DNA of 50,043 nt from a virus, in IMG/VR virus record IMGVR_UViG_3300043410_001172, positions 1-50,043 of that record; one strand, 5' to 3'. The notes under the pieces are model-generated. The model made no database searches. It saw only the letters and a list, made by a program, of their open reading frames with translations, and was not told where the DNA came from. A program made the position numbers and the translations under genes. The stretch's first letter is position 1, and every line of letters starts with the position of its first letter. This document shows positions 15,183 through 22,198 of this stretch, piece by piece.

Positions 15183-16409
15183 ATGACCGATGAAACCAAA
15201 TCATTAAAATACTGTCACTTTTGCGGTAACAGTAAAGAGAGTGTTAAGAAACTCATTGTTGGTAACGATGTTGCCATTTGTAATGAGTGTGTTGACCTTT
15301 GCAAAGGATTGATTGATGATGAATCTTTTGATGCAGTAGAGACAACTCCACAACAAGATCCACAGTCAATCAAAGAGTACTTGGATCAACACATCATTGG
15401 TCAAGATGACGCTAAAATGGTATTGAGTGTCGCTATCTCAAATCACTATAAGCGTATCAATCATCCACCTACAGACTTAGAGATTCAAAAGGGTAACGTT
15501 CTTATCGTAGGACCCACTGGTTCAGGTAAAACATTACTTGCAAAGACAGCGGCTAAGTATCTTAAAGTTCCTTTTGTAGTCGCAGACGCTACAAGTTTAA
15601 CCGAAGCCGGTTATGTAGGTGATGACGTTGAATCAATGGTAACTATGTTGATTAACGCCGCAAATGGTGATATCAAACTAGCAGAGCGCGGTATCATTTT
15701 CGTTGACGAAATCGACAAAATCGCACGTAAGGGCGAATCAACTTCTATTACACGTGACGTATCAGGTGAGGGTGTTCAACAAGCGTTGCTAAAACTTGTT
15801 GAGGGCACAACTATCCGTGTCCCTAAAGAAGCAGGACGCAAGCATCCAGGTAATGAAATGAATGAAATCAACACGAAAGACATTCTATTCATTGCAGGTG
15901 GTGCGTTTGTTGGGTTGAAAGACGTTATCGCTAATCGAATGAACGGTACAAGCATTGGTTTCAATGCTAGCGTCAAGGATACTAAGGTCGAGGGCGAACT
16001 GAAAGAAGTATCACCTGACGACTTGACTAAGTTTGGTATGATTCCCGAGTTCATCGGACGTTTCACAACTACAGTTAGTATCAGTGAACTATCAAAAGAG
16101 CAGTTGATTCACATCCTAACCGATGTTAAGAACAACTATATCAGTCAGTACAAGTACTTGCTAAGTCTAGATGGGCTTGAATTGTCTTTCACAGAGGATG
16201 CGCTAGACCAAATCGCTGAAAATACTCTAGCATTGAAGACAGGAGCACGTGGATTACACACTGAGATTGAGCGTGTGTTGATGTGTCACATGTATCATAC
16301 TAGAGAATACAAAGAAAATAACATTACCAAGCTAAATATAGACAGAGATTTAGTTTTGGAGCCGAGACCAACATATGAGCAGAAAAGGAAGACGGGTACA
16401 GGTAACTGA
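15183..16409 (+). CDS. clpX: ATP-dependent Clp protease unfoldase ClpX
   Basis: Full-length ClpX (408 residues; E. coli 424), which unfolds proteins and feeds them to ClpP. All functional elements are visible: N-terminal zinc domain with Cys11, Cys14, Cys33, Cys36; Walker A GPTGSGKT (110-117); pore loop GYVG (143-146); Walker B FVDEID (173-178); RKH loop (219-221); the ClpP-docking IGF tripeptide (258-260); and sensor-2 GARG (354-357). It therefore looks able to bind ClpP. The C-terminal 30 residues differ from bacterial ClpX. Its 3' end overlaps the bS21 gene by 35 bases, tying the two together. Ribosome site GGGGATAAG. Confidence 0.97.
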   Translation: MTDETKSLKYCHFCGNSKESVKKLIVGNDVAICNECVDLCKGLIDDESFDAVETTPQQDPQSIKEYLDQHIIGQDDAKMVLSVAISNHYKRINHPPTDLEIQKGNVLIVGPTGSGKTLLAKTAAKYLKVPFVVADATSLTEAGYVGDDVESMVTMLINAANGDIKLAERGIIFVDEIDKIARKGESTSITRDVSGEGVQQALLKLVEGTTIRVPKEAGRKHPGNEMNEINTKDILFIAGGAFVGLKDVIANRMNGTSIGFNASVKDTKVEGELKEVSPDDLTKFGMIPEFIGRFTTTVSISELSKEQLIHILTDVKNNYISQYKYLLSLDGLELSFTEDALDQIAENTLALKTGARGLHTEIERVLMCHMYHTREYKENNITKLNIDRDLVLEPRPTYEQKRKTGTGN

Positions 16410-16596
16410 CGGCAACGTTGAAAAGGCGTTACGTAAGTTCAAGAAAAAGATTACTGAGCAAGGATTGCTTCAGGAAGTCCGTGACCGTCAGGAATATGTA
16501 AAGCCCACAACACAGCGTAAACTCGACAAGAGTAAAGCTAAAAGTCGTTGGAAGAAACACTTGCGTAGTCAGCAACTTCCACCAAAACTCTATTAA
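16375..16596 (+). CDS. rpsU: Ribosomal protein bS21
   Basis: A 73-residue bS21. The block NVEKALRKFKKK (residues 14-25) aligns with the E. coli PFDVALRRFKRS region, followed by LLQEVRDRQEYVKPTTQRK against the E. coli REFYEKPTTERK, and a basic C-terminus. bS21 sits near the anti-Shine-Dalgarno end of 16S rRNA and affects initiation. It is among the ribosomal proteins already known in phages. Here it lies inside the clpX-dnaK block, starting within clpX. A phage copy could replace host bS21 on ribosomes and change mRNA preference; that is inference. Confidence 0.93.
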   Translation: MSRKGRRVQVTDGNVEKALRKFKKKITEQGLLQEVRDRQEYVKPTTQRKLDKSKAKSRWKKHLRSQQLPPKLY

Positions 16597-16636
16597 CCCA
16601 ATAATATACAAATATTTTGCACAATCGTGTAAAATA

Positions 16637-16644
16637 TATAAATA
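16637..16644 (+). promoter_or_regulatory. T4-late-type promoter TATAAATA before dnaK
   Basis: A perfect match to the T4 late box TATAAATA. Predicted start is near 16650, giving a leader of about 50 bases to the dnaK ATG. That start lies inside the left arm of the leader hairpin, so the hairpin would be complete only on read-through from clpX-rpsU. Confidence 0.65.
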
Positions 16645-16645
16645 C

Positions 16646-16696
16646 AATGTAGATGCTTAACAGGTCTACATTTATAATCTTGCTTTTTTAAAGGAG
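16646..16696 (+). promoter_or_regulatory. dnaK leader: hairpin plus ATCTTGCTT motif
   Basis: An 8-bp stem AATGTAGA/TCTACATT (16646-16653 with 16665-16672) is followed by ATAATCTTGCTT and the AAAGGAG ribosome site. The hsp20 leader has the same order: hairpin ending CTACATT, then AATCTTGCTT, then AAGGAG. The shared layout suggests common control of the two chaperone genes (RNA stability, temperature or protein binding); mechanism unknown. Confidence 0.55.
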
Positions 16697-16702
16697 AACA
16701 CA

Positions 16703-18586
16703 ATGAGCAAAGTCATCGGTATCGACTTGGGTACCACAAATTCATGCGTAGCCGTTATCGAAAACGGAATCCCCAAAGTAATTGAAAACTCAGAAGGTGC
16801 TAGAACAACACCCTCAATCGTTGCCTACGCAAACGATGAAATCTTGGTAGGTGCAGCCGCAAAACGCCAAGCAGTTACAAACCCAAAGAATACAGTATAC
16901 GCCGCAAAGCGTTTAATCGGTCGTAAGTATGCCGAAGAAGCTGTACAAAAAGACATTGACTTGATGCCATACAAAATCGTTAAGAATGATAACGGTGATG
17001 CATGGGTTCAAGTAAACGAAGATAAGTTAGCACCCCCACAGATTAGTGCCGAAGTCTTGCGTAAGATGAAGAAGACCGCAGAGGACTATCTAGGTCATGA
17101 AGTCACACAAGCTGTTATTACAGTTCCTGCGTACTTCAATGATAGTCAACGTCAAGCAACGAAAGATGCTGGTCGTATTGCAGGTCTAGAAGTTTTACGT
17201 ATCATTAACGAGCCCACAGCTGCCGCTCTAGCATACGGCGTGGATAAACAAGATAAAAAGGATCGCAAGGTCGCAGTGTATGACTTAGGTGGTGGTACGT
17301 TTGACGTATCTATCATTGAGTTAGCGGACGTTGATGGTGACAAGCAAATTGAAGTACTTAGTACCAATGGCGACACTTTCTTGGGTGGTGAAGACTTTGA
17401 CCAACGCATCATGGACTTCTTGGTCGCTGAGTTCTTGAAAGAGAACGGCATTGATTTGACTAAAGATGTATTGGCATTGCAACGTTTGAAGGAAGCCGCG
17501 GAAAAAGCAAAGATTGAATTAAGTAGTTCGGCCCAGACAGACGTTAACTTGCCATACGTTACAGCAGATTCAAGTGGTCCTAAGCACTTGAACGTGAAAT
17601 TGACACGTGCTAAGTTTGAGTCTCTAGTTGATGAACTAATCCAACGTAGTCTTGTTCCATGTAAACAAGCTATGAAAGACGCAGGGGTTAACCCATCTGA
17701 CATTGACGAAGTTATCTTAGTAGGTGGCATGACACGTATGCCTAAAGTACAGGAAGCAGTTGAATCATTGTTTGGTAAAGCTCCTCGTAAGGATGTTAAC
17801 CCAGATGAAGCAGTTGCATCCGGTGCAGCTATTCAAGGTGCTGTGTTGAGCGGCGACCGTAAAGACGTTTTGTTGCTTGACGTTACCCCACTATCATTGG
17901 GTATCGAAACAATGGGTGGAGTATTCACTAAAGTTATTCAGAAGAATACAACAATCCCAACTAAGGCTTCACAGACTTTCAGTACTGCGGATGATAATCA
18001 ACCAGCAGTTACAATCAAAGTTGGTCAAGGTGAACGTGAAATGTTCCAGTACAACAAGACACTAGGTGAGTTCAACTTAGATGGTATTGCACCCGCGCCA
18101 CGCGGTATTCCTCAAATCGAAGTTACATTTGATATTGACGCAAACGGTATCATGCACATCAGTGCTAAAGACAAAGGTACCGGTAAAGAGAACAAGATTA
18201 CTATCAAATCTAATTCAGGCTTATCTGAGACTGAGATTCAACAGATGGTCAAAGACGCTGAGGATAATGCCGAAGCAGATAAGAAACAAGTTGAATTGAT
18301 CCAAGCACGTAATGGTGCTGAAGGTACATACAACAACTTTAAGAAAGACTTTGACGCACACAAGGACGAAGTCACAGAAGAAGAACGTACTAAGGCAGAA
18401 GAAGCATTGAATGCTGTACAAGAGGCAATCAAAGGCGATGATGTTGAGGCTATCAACAAAGCTAATACTGAATTGTATCAAGCAATCAGCCCAATCACTG
18501 CTAAGAAGTTTGAAGCCGAACAAAAGGCTAACGAATCTAAGACAGATGATAATGTCGAAGATGTTGAGGTTAAAGAAACAAAGTAA
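16703..18586 (+). CDS. dnaK: Molecular chaperone DnaK (Hsp70)
   Basis: Full-length Hsp70 (627 residues; E. coli 638). It starts [15 protein letters not shown], with phosphate loop GTTNS, the second phosphate motif [11 protein letters not shown] (about residue 193), adenosine motif VGGMTRMP (about 336), the interdomain linker [13 protein letters not shown] (about 390) and a complete substrate-binding domain and helical lid ending EDVEVKETK. Sequence blocks are close to beta/gamma-proteobacterial DnaK. No DnaJ or GrpE partner is in the window, so it would use host cochaperones or ones encoded elsewhere. Strong AAAGGAG ribosome site; late box and structured leader upstream. Confidence 0.98.
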   Translation: MSKVIGIDLGTTNSCVAVIENGIPKVIENSEGARTTPSIVAYANDEILVGAAAKRQAVTNPKNTVYAAKRLIGRKYAEEAVQKDIDLMPYKIVKNDNGDAWVQVNEDKLAPPQISAEVLRKMKKTAEDYLGHEVTQAVITVPAYFNDSQRQATKDAGRIAGLEVLRIINEPTAAALAYGVDKQDKKDRKVAVYDLGGGTFDVSIIELADVDGDKQIEVLSTNGDTFLGGEDFDQRIMDFLVAEFLKENGIDLTKDVLALQRLKEAAEKAKIELSSSAQTDVNLPYVTADSSGPKHLNVKLTRAKFESLVDELIQRSLVPCKQAMKDAGVNPSDIDEVILVGGMTRMPKVQEAVESLFGKAPRKDVNPDEAVASGAAIQGAVLSGDRKDVLLLDVTPLSLGIETMGGVFTKVIQKNTTIPTKASQTFSTADDNQPAVTIKVGQGEREMFQYNKTLGEFNLDGIAPAPRGIPQIEVTFDIDANGIMHISAKDKGTGKENKITIKSNSGLSETEIQQMVKDAEDNAEADKKQVELIQARNGAEGTYNNFKKDFDAHKDEVTEEERTKAEEALNAVQEAIKGDDVEAINKANTELYQAISPITAKKFEAEQKANESKTDDNVEDVEVKETK

Positions 18587-18596
18587 CCTCAACTAA

Positions 18597-18645
18597 GTAG
18601 GGTGCCGATAGTCGGGCCCTACATTAATCTTGCTTAACTAAGGAG
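18597..18645 (+). promoter_or_regulatory. hsp20 leader: strong hairpin plus ATCTTGCTT motif
   Basis: GTAGGG pairs with CCCTAC (18597-18602 with 18617-18622) around an inner stem CCGA/TCGG. Then come ATTAATCTTGCTT and the AAGGAG ribosome site. The part after the hairpin matches the dnaK leader. There is no T run, so it is not an ordinary terminator; it could protect or regulate the hsp20 mRNA. Confidence 0.55.
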
Positions 18646-18651
18646 ATAAAA

Positions 18652-19098
18652 ATGAGCAATAGAGAATTAACACTAAGAGCGTTGGACATTCCAACTATTC
18701 ACAAATTTGGGGTCGGCTTTGACCAAATGTTTGACGAACTAATGCGTGTAACATCACGCCAGTCTACAAACTATCCCCCACACAACATTCTAAAAGTTGA
18801 TGAAAACAACTTTGTCGTACAACTTGCAGTAGCAGGTTTCGATGAAGGTGATGTTGATATTCAAGTAGAAGGTCGTATCCTATCAATCATCGGTAGCTCA
18901 AAGAAAGACAACAAGTACGGTGCTGAATATCTAATCCAAGGTATCAGTATGCGTGATTTTGAACGTACATTCACTTTAGCAGAACACGTTGAAGTTAAGA
19001 GTGCCGAAGTCACAAATGGTATTTTGTCAATCGAATTGGAAAGAATTGTTCCGGTAGAAAATCTTCCAAAGAAGATTGACATTAAGTACAACAAGTGA
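18652..19098 (+). CDS. Small heat-shock protein (Hsp20/IbpA type)
   Basis: A 148-residue alpha-crystallin-domain chaperone that holds unfolding proteins for refolding by DnaK. The N-terminal GFDQMFDEL (about residues 22-30) and NYPPHNI (about 41-47) are typical of IbpA-class proteins. The crystallin core runs from about 45 to 140, with DFERTFTLAEHV and the conserved NGILSIEL strand (about 122-129). Hsp20 is known from T4-like cyanophages. It lies directly after dnaK with a related leader, so the pair is probably co-regulated. Confidence 0.95.
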   Translation: MSNRELTLRALDIPTIHKFGVGFDQMFDELMRVTSRQSTNYPPHNILKVDENNFVVQLAVAGFDEGDVDIQVEGRILSIIGSSKKDNKYGAEYLIQGISMRDFERTFTLAEHVEVKSAEVTNGILSIELERIVPVENLPKKIDIKYNK

Positions 19099-19122
19099 TA
19101 CAATAACATTTCATAAACAAAC

Positions 19123-19144
19123 AGTGGGCGGGCAACTGCCCACT
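19123..19144 (+). terminator. Hairpin between hsp20 and clpS
   Basis: AGTGGGC (19123-19129) pairs with GCCCACT (19138-19144) around an eight-base loop, followed by TTTC only. A weak terminator or processing site; clpS may be partly uncoupled from hsp20. It is 16 bases before the clpS ATG. Confidence 0.55.
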
Positions 19145-19160
19145 TTCAAGAAAGCAAATC

Positions 19161-19472
19161 ATGGGAAACACAAAAACAGATTCCGTAGTCAAAATCAAAC
19201 CCGTCATCGATATTCCAGAACCCCCAATGTTCAAGGTAATCTATATTAATGACGACCAAACTAGCATGGAATTTGTAGTTCGTTCACTAGTAGACCATTT
19301 CAACTATACAACTGAAACTGCGGCTACAATCACAATGGAAATCCATGAATCTGGTAGTTCAGTAGTAGCAGTACTACCTTACGAAATTGCAGAGCAAAAG
19401 GGAATTGAAGTAACTATGGAAGCAAGAACTGAGGGCTTCCCGTTGCAAGTTAAGATTGAAGCAGAATCTTAA
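19161..19472 (+). CDS. clpS: ClpS N-degron adaptor
   Basis: A 103-residue ClpS. Aligning with E. coli ClpS at a constant offset of four gives the N-degron pocket residues Asn30, Asp31, Asp32 (E. coli N34, D35, D36), Met36 (M40) and His62 (H66). The N-terminal 22 residues are the flexible tail, ending in PPMFKVIYINDD as in the family. ClpS delivers proteins with Leu, Phe, Tyr or Trp at the N-terminus to ClpA, not ClpX. No ClpA is in this window, so the phage would use host ClpA or another unfoldase. Its last four bases overlap the convergent gene. Confidence 0.95.
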   Translation: MGNTKTDSVVKIKPVIDIPEPPMFKVIYINDDQTSMEFVVRSLVDHFNYTTETAATITMEIHESGSSVVAVLPYEIAEQKGIEVTMEARTEGFPLQVKIEAES

Positions 19473-20161
19473 TATAAAACTTCTATGCGTTTCGCATAGT
19501 AAGGCATTCTAGTAAACTTAGGGTTATTCACGTAATTGATATCATCATCCATGATATCAATTATCCTATCTGTGGATCCGAAAACCCAATGTGATATCTT
19601 TTTCTCAGTATCACTTTCTAATACAGCGTCCAATGCAATATCGCTGTATGACTTAGGGACATGTCCGTAGTGTAGTTTATCTAACGGTACACTATTCGTT
19701 ATCAAAACAATCTTTTTCACATCCATGTGCGTTTGTAGCTTTTTGACTGTGCTTCCTAGATACGATAAATCCTCGTACTCAGCACAGACTAACTCAATTT
19801 CGCACGTAGTGTCCTGGGGTGTATAATTTCCATGCCATCCGTTTGCACCGACTAATGCGACACTATCAACGATGACTACGTTATCATGTAAGAAAACTAG
19901 ATTCTTGATTATCTTAGTAATCTTAGTTATCTCTCTTAATCTGGAATCTCGGTCTTTGATAATGATATGCTCTAACGAACCATCAATGAAAAACACACCT
20001 TGATACTGCATACTCAGTTTTGTAAGGACATCACGCACAATGTCAATATCTTCACTGATATTTCCAGGGATCAAACAATAAAGACTTGTAGCCTTTCCTT
20101 CCCAATCAAAATCGTTAGAAGTAAGGTTCAAGTCGCTGATAACGTCAAAACCGATATTCAT
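19469..20161 (-). CDS. Degenerate metallophosphoesterase-like protein (230 aa)
   Basis: The overall order matches calcineurin-like phosphoesterases, but the metal ligands are lost. SDLNL (residues 9-13) stands for the usual SDLHL, PGNIS for GDI, DGSLEH for GNHE, ITNSVP for GHHAP and FGSTDR for GHMH. The active relative at 39949-40800 in this window keeps all five. The fold is probably intact (ANGWHGNY is the usual NGW block), so this looks like a pseudoenzyme with a binding or structural role. A hairpin near the 3' end (19483-19499) may end transcription. No clear ribosome site at the ATG. Confidence 0.75.
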   Translation of the reverse strand: MNIGFDVISDLNLTSNDFDWEGKATSLYCLIPGNISEDIDIVRDVLTKLSMQYQGVFFIDGSLEHIIIKDRDSRLREITKITKIIKNLVFLHDNVVIVDSVALVGANGWHGNYTPQDTTCEIELVCAEYEDLSYLGSTVKKLQTHMDVKKIVLITNSVPLDKLHYGHVPKSYSDIALDAVLESDTEKKISHWVFGSTDRIIDIMDDDINYVNNPKFTRMPYYAKRIEVLY

Positions 20162-20172
20162 GTAGTCTATAG

Positions 20173-20196
20173 GAAAGGGGACCGAAGTCCCCTTTC
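20173..20196 (-). terminator. Palindromic hairpin between the two minus-strand genes
   Basis: GAAAGGGGAC, loop CGAA, GTCCCCTTTC: a perfect 10-bp stem in the 44-base gap between the genes at 20206-20463 and 19469-20161. No long T run follows on either strand. Confidence 0.6.
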
Positions 20197-20205
20197 AGGG
20201 TTTAA

Positions 20206-20463
20206 TTAAGCCTTAGGCTTTGCTGCTTTTTTAGCTGCTGGTTTCTTAGCTTTAGGAGCTGCTGGCTTCTTAGCTGCTGCTTTTTTAGCGGCTGGCTTTT
20301 TAGCTGGCTTAGCTTCTTCAATGGGTTGAGCATTTACTGCTTCAACTTTAGCTTCTTCAACTACTGGTGCTGCTTCAACAACTGTAGTTTCTTCCTTCTT
20401 TTTATTTGCGATGAAAAGTAGAAATGCAACTACTACAACAACGCCTCCAATGATTAATTCCAT
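20206..20463 (-). CDS. Membrane-anchored Lys/Ala/Pro-rich (histone H1-like) protein
   Basis: An N-terminal hydrophobic segment (residues 2-19, ELIIGGVVVVVAFLLFIA) is followed by an acidic stretch (25-52) and a C-terminal tail of repeated KPAAKKA and KKPAAPKA units (53-85). Such tails bind DNA non-specifically in histone H1-like and AlgP-type proteins. Here the tail would hang from the membrane. Own late box (TCTAAATA, 20499-20506 minus strand) and an AAGGAG ribosome site. It could tether DNA or neutralise charge during packaging or lysis; unproven. Confidence 0.75.
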   Translation of the reverse strand: MELIIGGVVVVVAFLLFIANKKKEETTVVEAAPVVEEAKVEAVNAQPIEEAKPAKKPAAKKAAAKKPAAPKAKKPAAKKAAKPKA

Positions 20464-20498
20464 GTTCTTTCTCCTTGTACAAGTATATGGATACTTTA

Positions 20499-20506
20499 TA
20501 TTTAGA
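20499..20506 (-). promoter_or_regulatory. T4-late-type promoter TCTAAATA (minus)
   Basis: TCTAAATA on the minus strand; predicted start near 20493, giving a leader of about 30 bases with AAGGAG before the ATG at 20463. It is back-to-back with the plus-strand late box at 20532. Confidence 0.65.
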
Positions 20507-20531
20507 CGTATACTTAGCGCCCGTGAATTTT

Positions 20532-20539
20532 TCTAAATA
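20532..20539 (+). promoter_or_regulatory. T4-late-type promoter TCTAAATA
   Basis: TCTAAATA ends five bases before the ATG at 20545, so the predicted transcription start coincides with the start codon. Confidence 0.65.
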
Positions 20540-20544
20540 AGGGT

Positions 20545-21033
20545 ATGTTCAATCTGAGCCTGACGGAATTGATGGATTTGCCCCTGCCGACCAGAAGTCA
20601 GCAGAAGCGCCTTATTTTCCGTCCTAGTAGATACGTATTTCATCATATTTATGAACTGATAAACTATGAGATATTCGACAATGTGCTATATAAACCCAAG
20701 ATAGAGATTCAATCAAACTGTCAAAAATACTGGGGGATGTGCATGGGGCACATCAAACAAGATTACTACACTAAAAGCCACTGTACTATCAGAATGATGG
20801 ACAAGTGGTTTTGTCCACAGTGGATGATAACTACGCTAGCACACGAAATGGTGCATCAGTATCAGTGGGATGTGTTAGGCCCTATAAGAGAAGAAGAGGG
20901 CAAAGATTGGTTAATGAGTCACGGACCTAGCTTCTATGAATTCAAGCCAGACATGGAAGAACACAATATATCATTAAAAACGGCGCATTCTCAGCGCCGT
21001 TGGTTTAAACATCAAGACTTGTTCAAAGCATGA
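20545..21033 (+). CDS. SprT-like zinc metalloprotease
   Basis: Contains the zinc-protease motif HEMVHQYQW (about residues 101-109), followed by SHGPSFYE (about 130-137), the usual third-ligand area of SprT/Spartan-like domains. Length (162) is typical. In cells this family acts in DNA-protein crosslink repair or protein turnover; in phages the role is not settled. The late box five bases before the ATG implies late, possibly leaderless expression. A minus-strand terminator hairpin is embedded in the last 60 bases of the coding region. Confidence 0.85.
   Translation: MFNLSLTELMDLPLPTRSQQKRLIFRPSRYVFHHIYELINYEIFDNVLYKPKIEIQSNCQKYWGMCMGHIKQDYYTKSHCTIRMMDKWFCPQWMITTLAHEMVHQYQWDVLGPIREEEGKDWLMSHGPSFYEFKPDMEEHNISLKTAHSQRRWFKHQDLFKA
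20974..21001 (-). terminator. Rho-independent terminator for the minus-strand gene, inside the SprT-like gene
   Basis: Read on the minus strand: AACGGCGC, seven-base loop, GCGCCGTT and then TTT. It ends transcripts of the gene at 21034-22116 while lying inside the coding sequence of the convergent SprT-like gene. Confidence 0.8.
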
Positions 21034-22116
21034 TTATTTGATGTTTGGGTTCGCTACTACGTTCCCGTTCACATCAACGAGCACAACATCTTTAGTACCA
21101 GACTTACCGATACCACGAGTTAATGTAGCGCCCAGAGTACGCAATCCTGGGATAGGGTTGCTACGTGTACTGTCGTTACGAATCAACCAAACCATCATGT
21201 GACTTGTAGGAATCTCACTTGCGTTTCTGATAACCGCATGTGCTTTGATAGTGATGTTGTTACCTTGGCATACAAAGTGTTCTTCTTTGAAAGTCTGAAT
21301 AACGATACCACCGTCTGGGTTCAAGTCAGCACCAAAGATAGCATTCAATGCTTCTTCCGGAGTAGGCTCAACAACGATTTCCTTGCTTAATTTGTAAACA
21401 GGAGTCTCTTGACCTGTGCGTTTGTTAGTCTTAGAACCGATCTGATTCAATGACACAACGCCCTTTTTGACTAGCTTATCGATGATAGCTTTAGCACGTT
21501 CCCCGAATAGAGTATCAGCACTTTCCCATGTATCTGCATCAAGTTGTTTTAAACTGATTGGCAATCGGCCCTTTTTACCAACCACGATAGCGTCAGACTT
21601 TTTACGTCCTACAACATCTTTACCTACTAACTCAACTGATGTAGCGTTGGCCATGCTCAACTTGTAACCACGGTCGTCAACGAATGTAACGTCAACGCTA
21701 CCGTACTGTTTGATAAGTTTCTCTAGCATGTTCTTTAGGTTAGCTTCATTAGCAACACCCGCTGACTTTTCGCCCTGTTTACCCACATCCTTCACAACGA
21801 TACCAATCCCGATATTTGGGAAAATGATGCCACCGCGACTGCTAAGTGACTTGTCTGGGCTGTAAGTTGGCTTCTCTGCTGCCATTGACTTTTGCAGCTT
21901 GATTAGTAACCCTTTTAGCACCTCGTCACGGTACTCGTTTTTGTTCTGCCCTGCGGGGATTTCAACCAAAACGTGAAGTACGTTTCCAACGGGCTTAATG
22001 TCGCTGTAACCCGCATTCATAATGGCTGCTTGAACAGTAGCCTTATTTGCTGAGGGTTGGGCAACTGGTGCGGGCGCACGTTCAGCCAAAGTAGTTGCAA
22101 ATTCCATGTATCTCAT
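21034..22116 (-). CDS. Late protein with possible PD-(D/E)XK-like core (360 aa)
   Basis: Starts MRYMEFATTLAE, like the short N-terminal targeting peptides of T4 internal head proteins. The middle has KKSDAIVV then LPISLKQ and WESAD (about residues 185-215), a layout seen in some restriction-endonuclease-like folds where an Asp precedes a [I/L]SLK strand. I hold this as possible only. The C-terminal third (about 270-360) is beta-rich. The ATG at 22116 is preferred; an upstream in-frame TTG at 22131 has no ribosome site. Late box on the minus strand at 22168-22175. Confidence 0.6.
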   Translation of the reverse strand: MRYMEFATTLAERAPAPVAQPSANKATVQAAIMNAGYSDIKPVGNVLHVLVEIPAGQNKNEYRDEVLKGLLIKLQKSMAAEKPTYSPDKSLSSRGGIIFPNIGIGIVVKDVGKQGEKSAGVANEANLKNMLEKLIKQYGSVDVTFVDDRGYKLSMANATSVELVGKDVVGRKKSDAIVVGKKGRLPISLKQLDADTWESADTLFGERAKAIIDKLVKKGVVSLNQIGSKTNKRTGQETPVYKLSKEIVVEPTPEEALNAIFGADLNPDGGIVIQTFKEEHFVCQGNNITIKAHAVIRNASEIPTSHMMVWLIRNDSTRSNPIPGLRTLGATLTRGIGKSGTKDVVLVDVNGNVVANPNIK

Positions 22117-22167
22117 GTAAAATTCTCTCAAGTAGTTAATGAAGTGATTATTGTATCACCGATTTAG

Positions 22168-22175
22168 TATTTATC
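22168..22175 (-). promoter_or_regulatory. T4-late-type promoter GATAAATA (minus)
   Basis: GATAAATA on the minus strand, predicted start near 22162, leader about 46 bases to the ATG at 22116. Confidence 0.6.
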
Positions 22176-22198
22176 GCAAATTTTTTTAAAGGATAGTT

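Noticed and set aside
16331-16337. CTAAATA inside the clpX 3' end as a late promoter
   Set aside because: No start codon at a matching distance and the motif is weak within coding sequence.
22144-22160. GTGAT/ATCAC hairpin before clpP as a terminator or thermosensor
   Set aside because: Only five base pairs, no T run, and not near the ribosome site; too weak to call.
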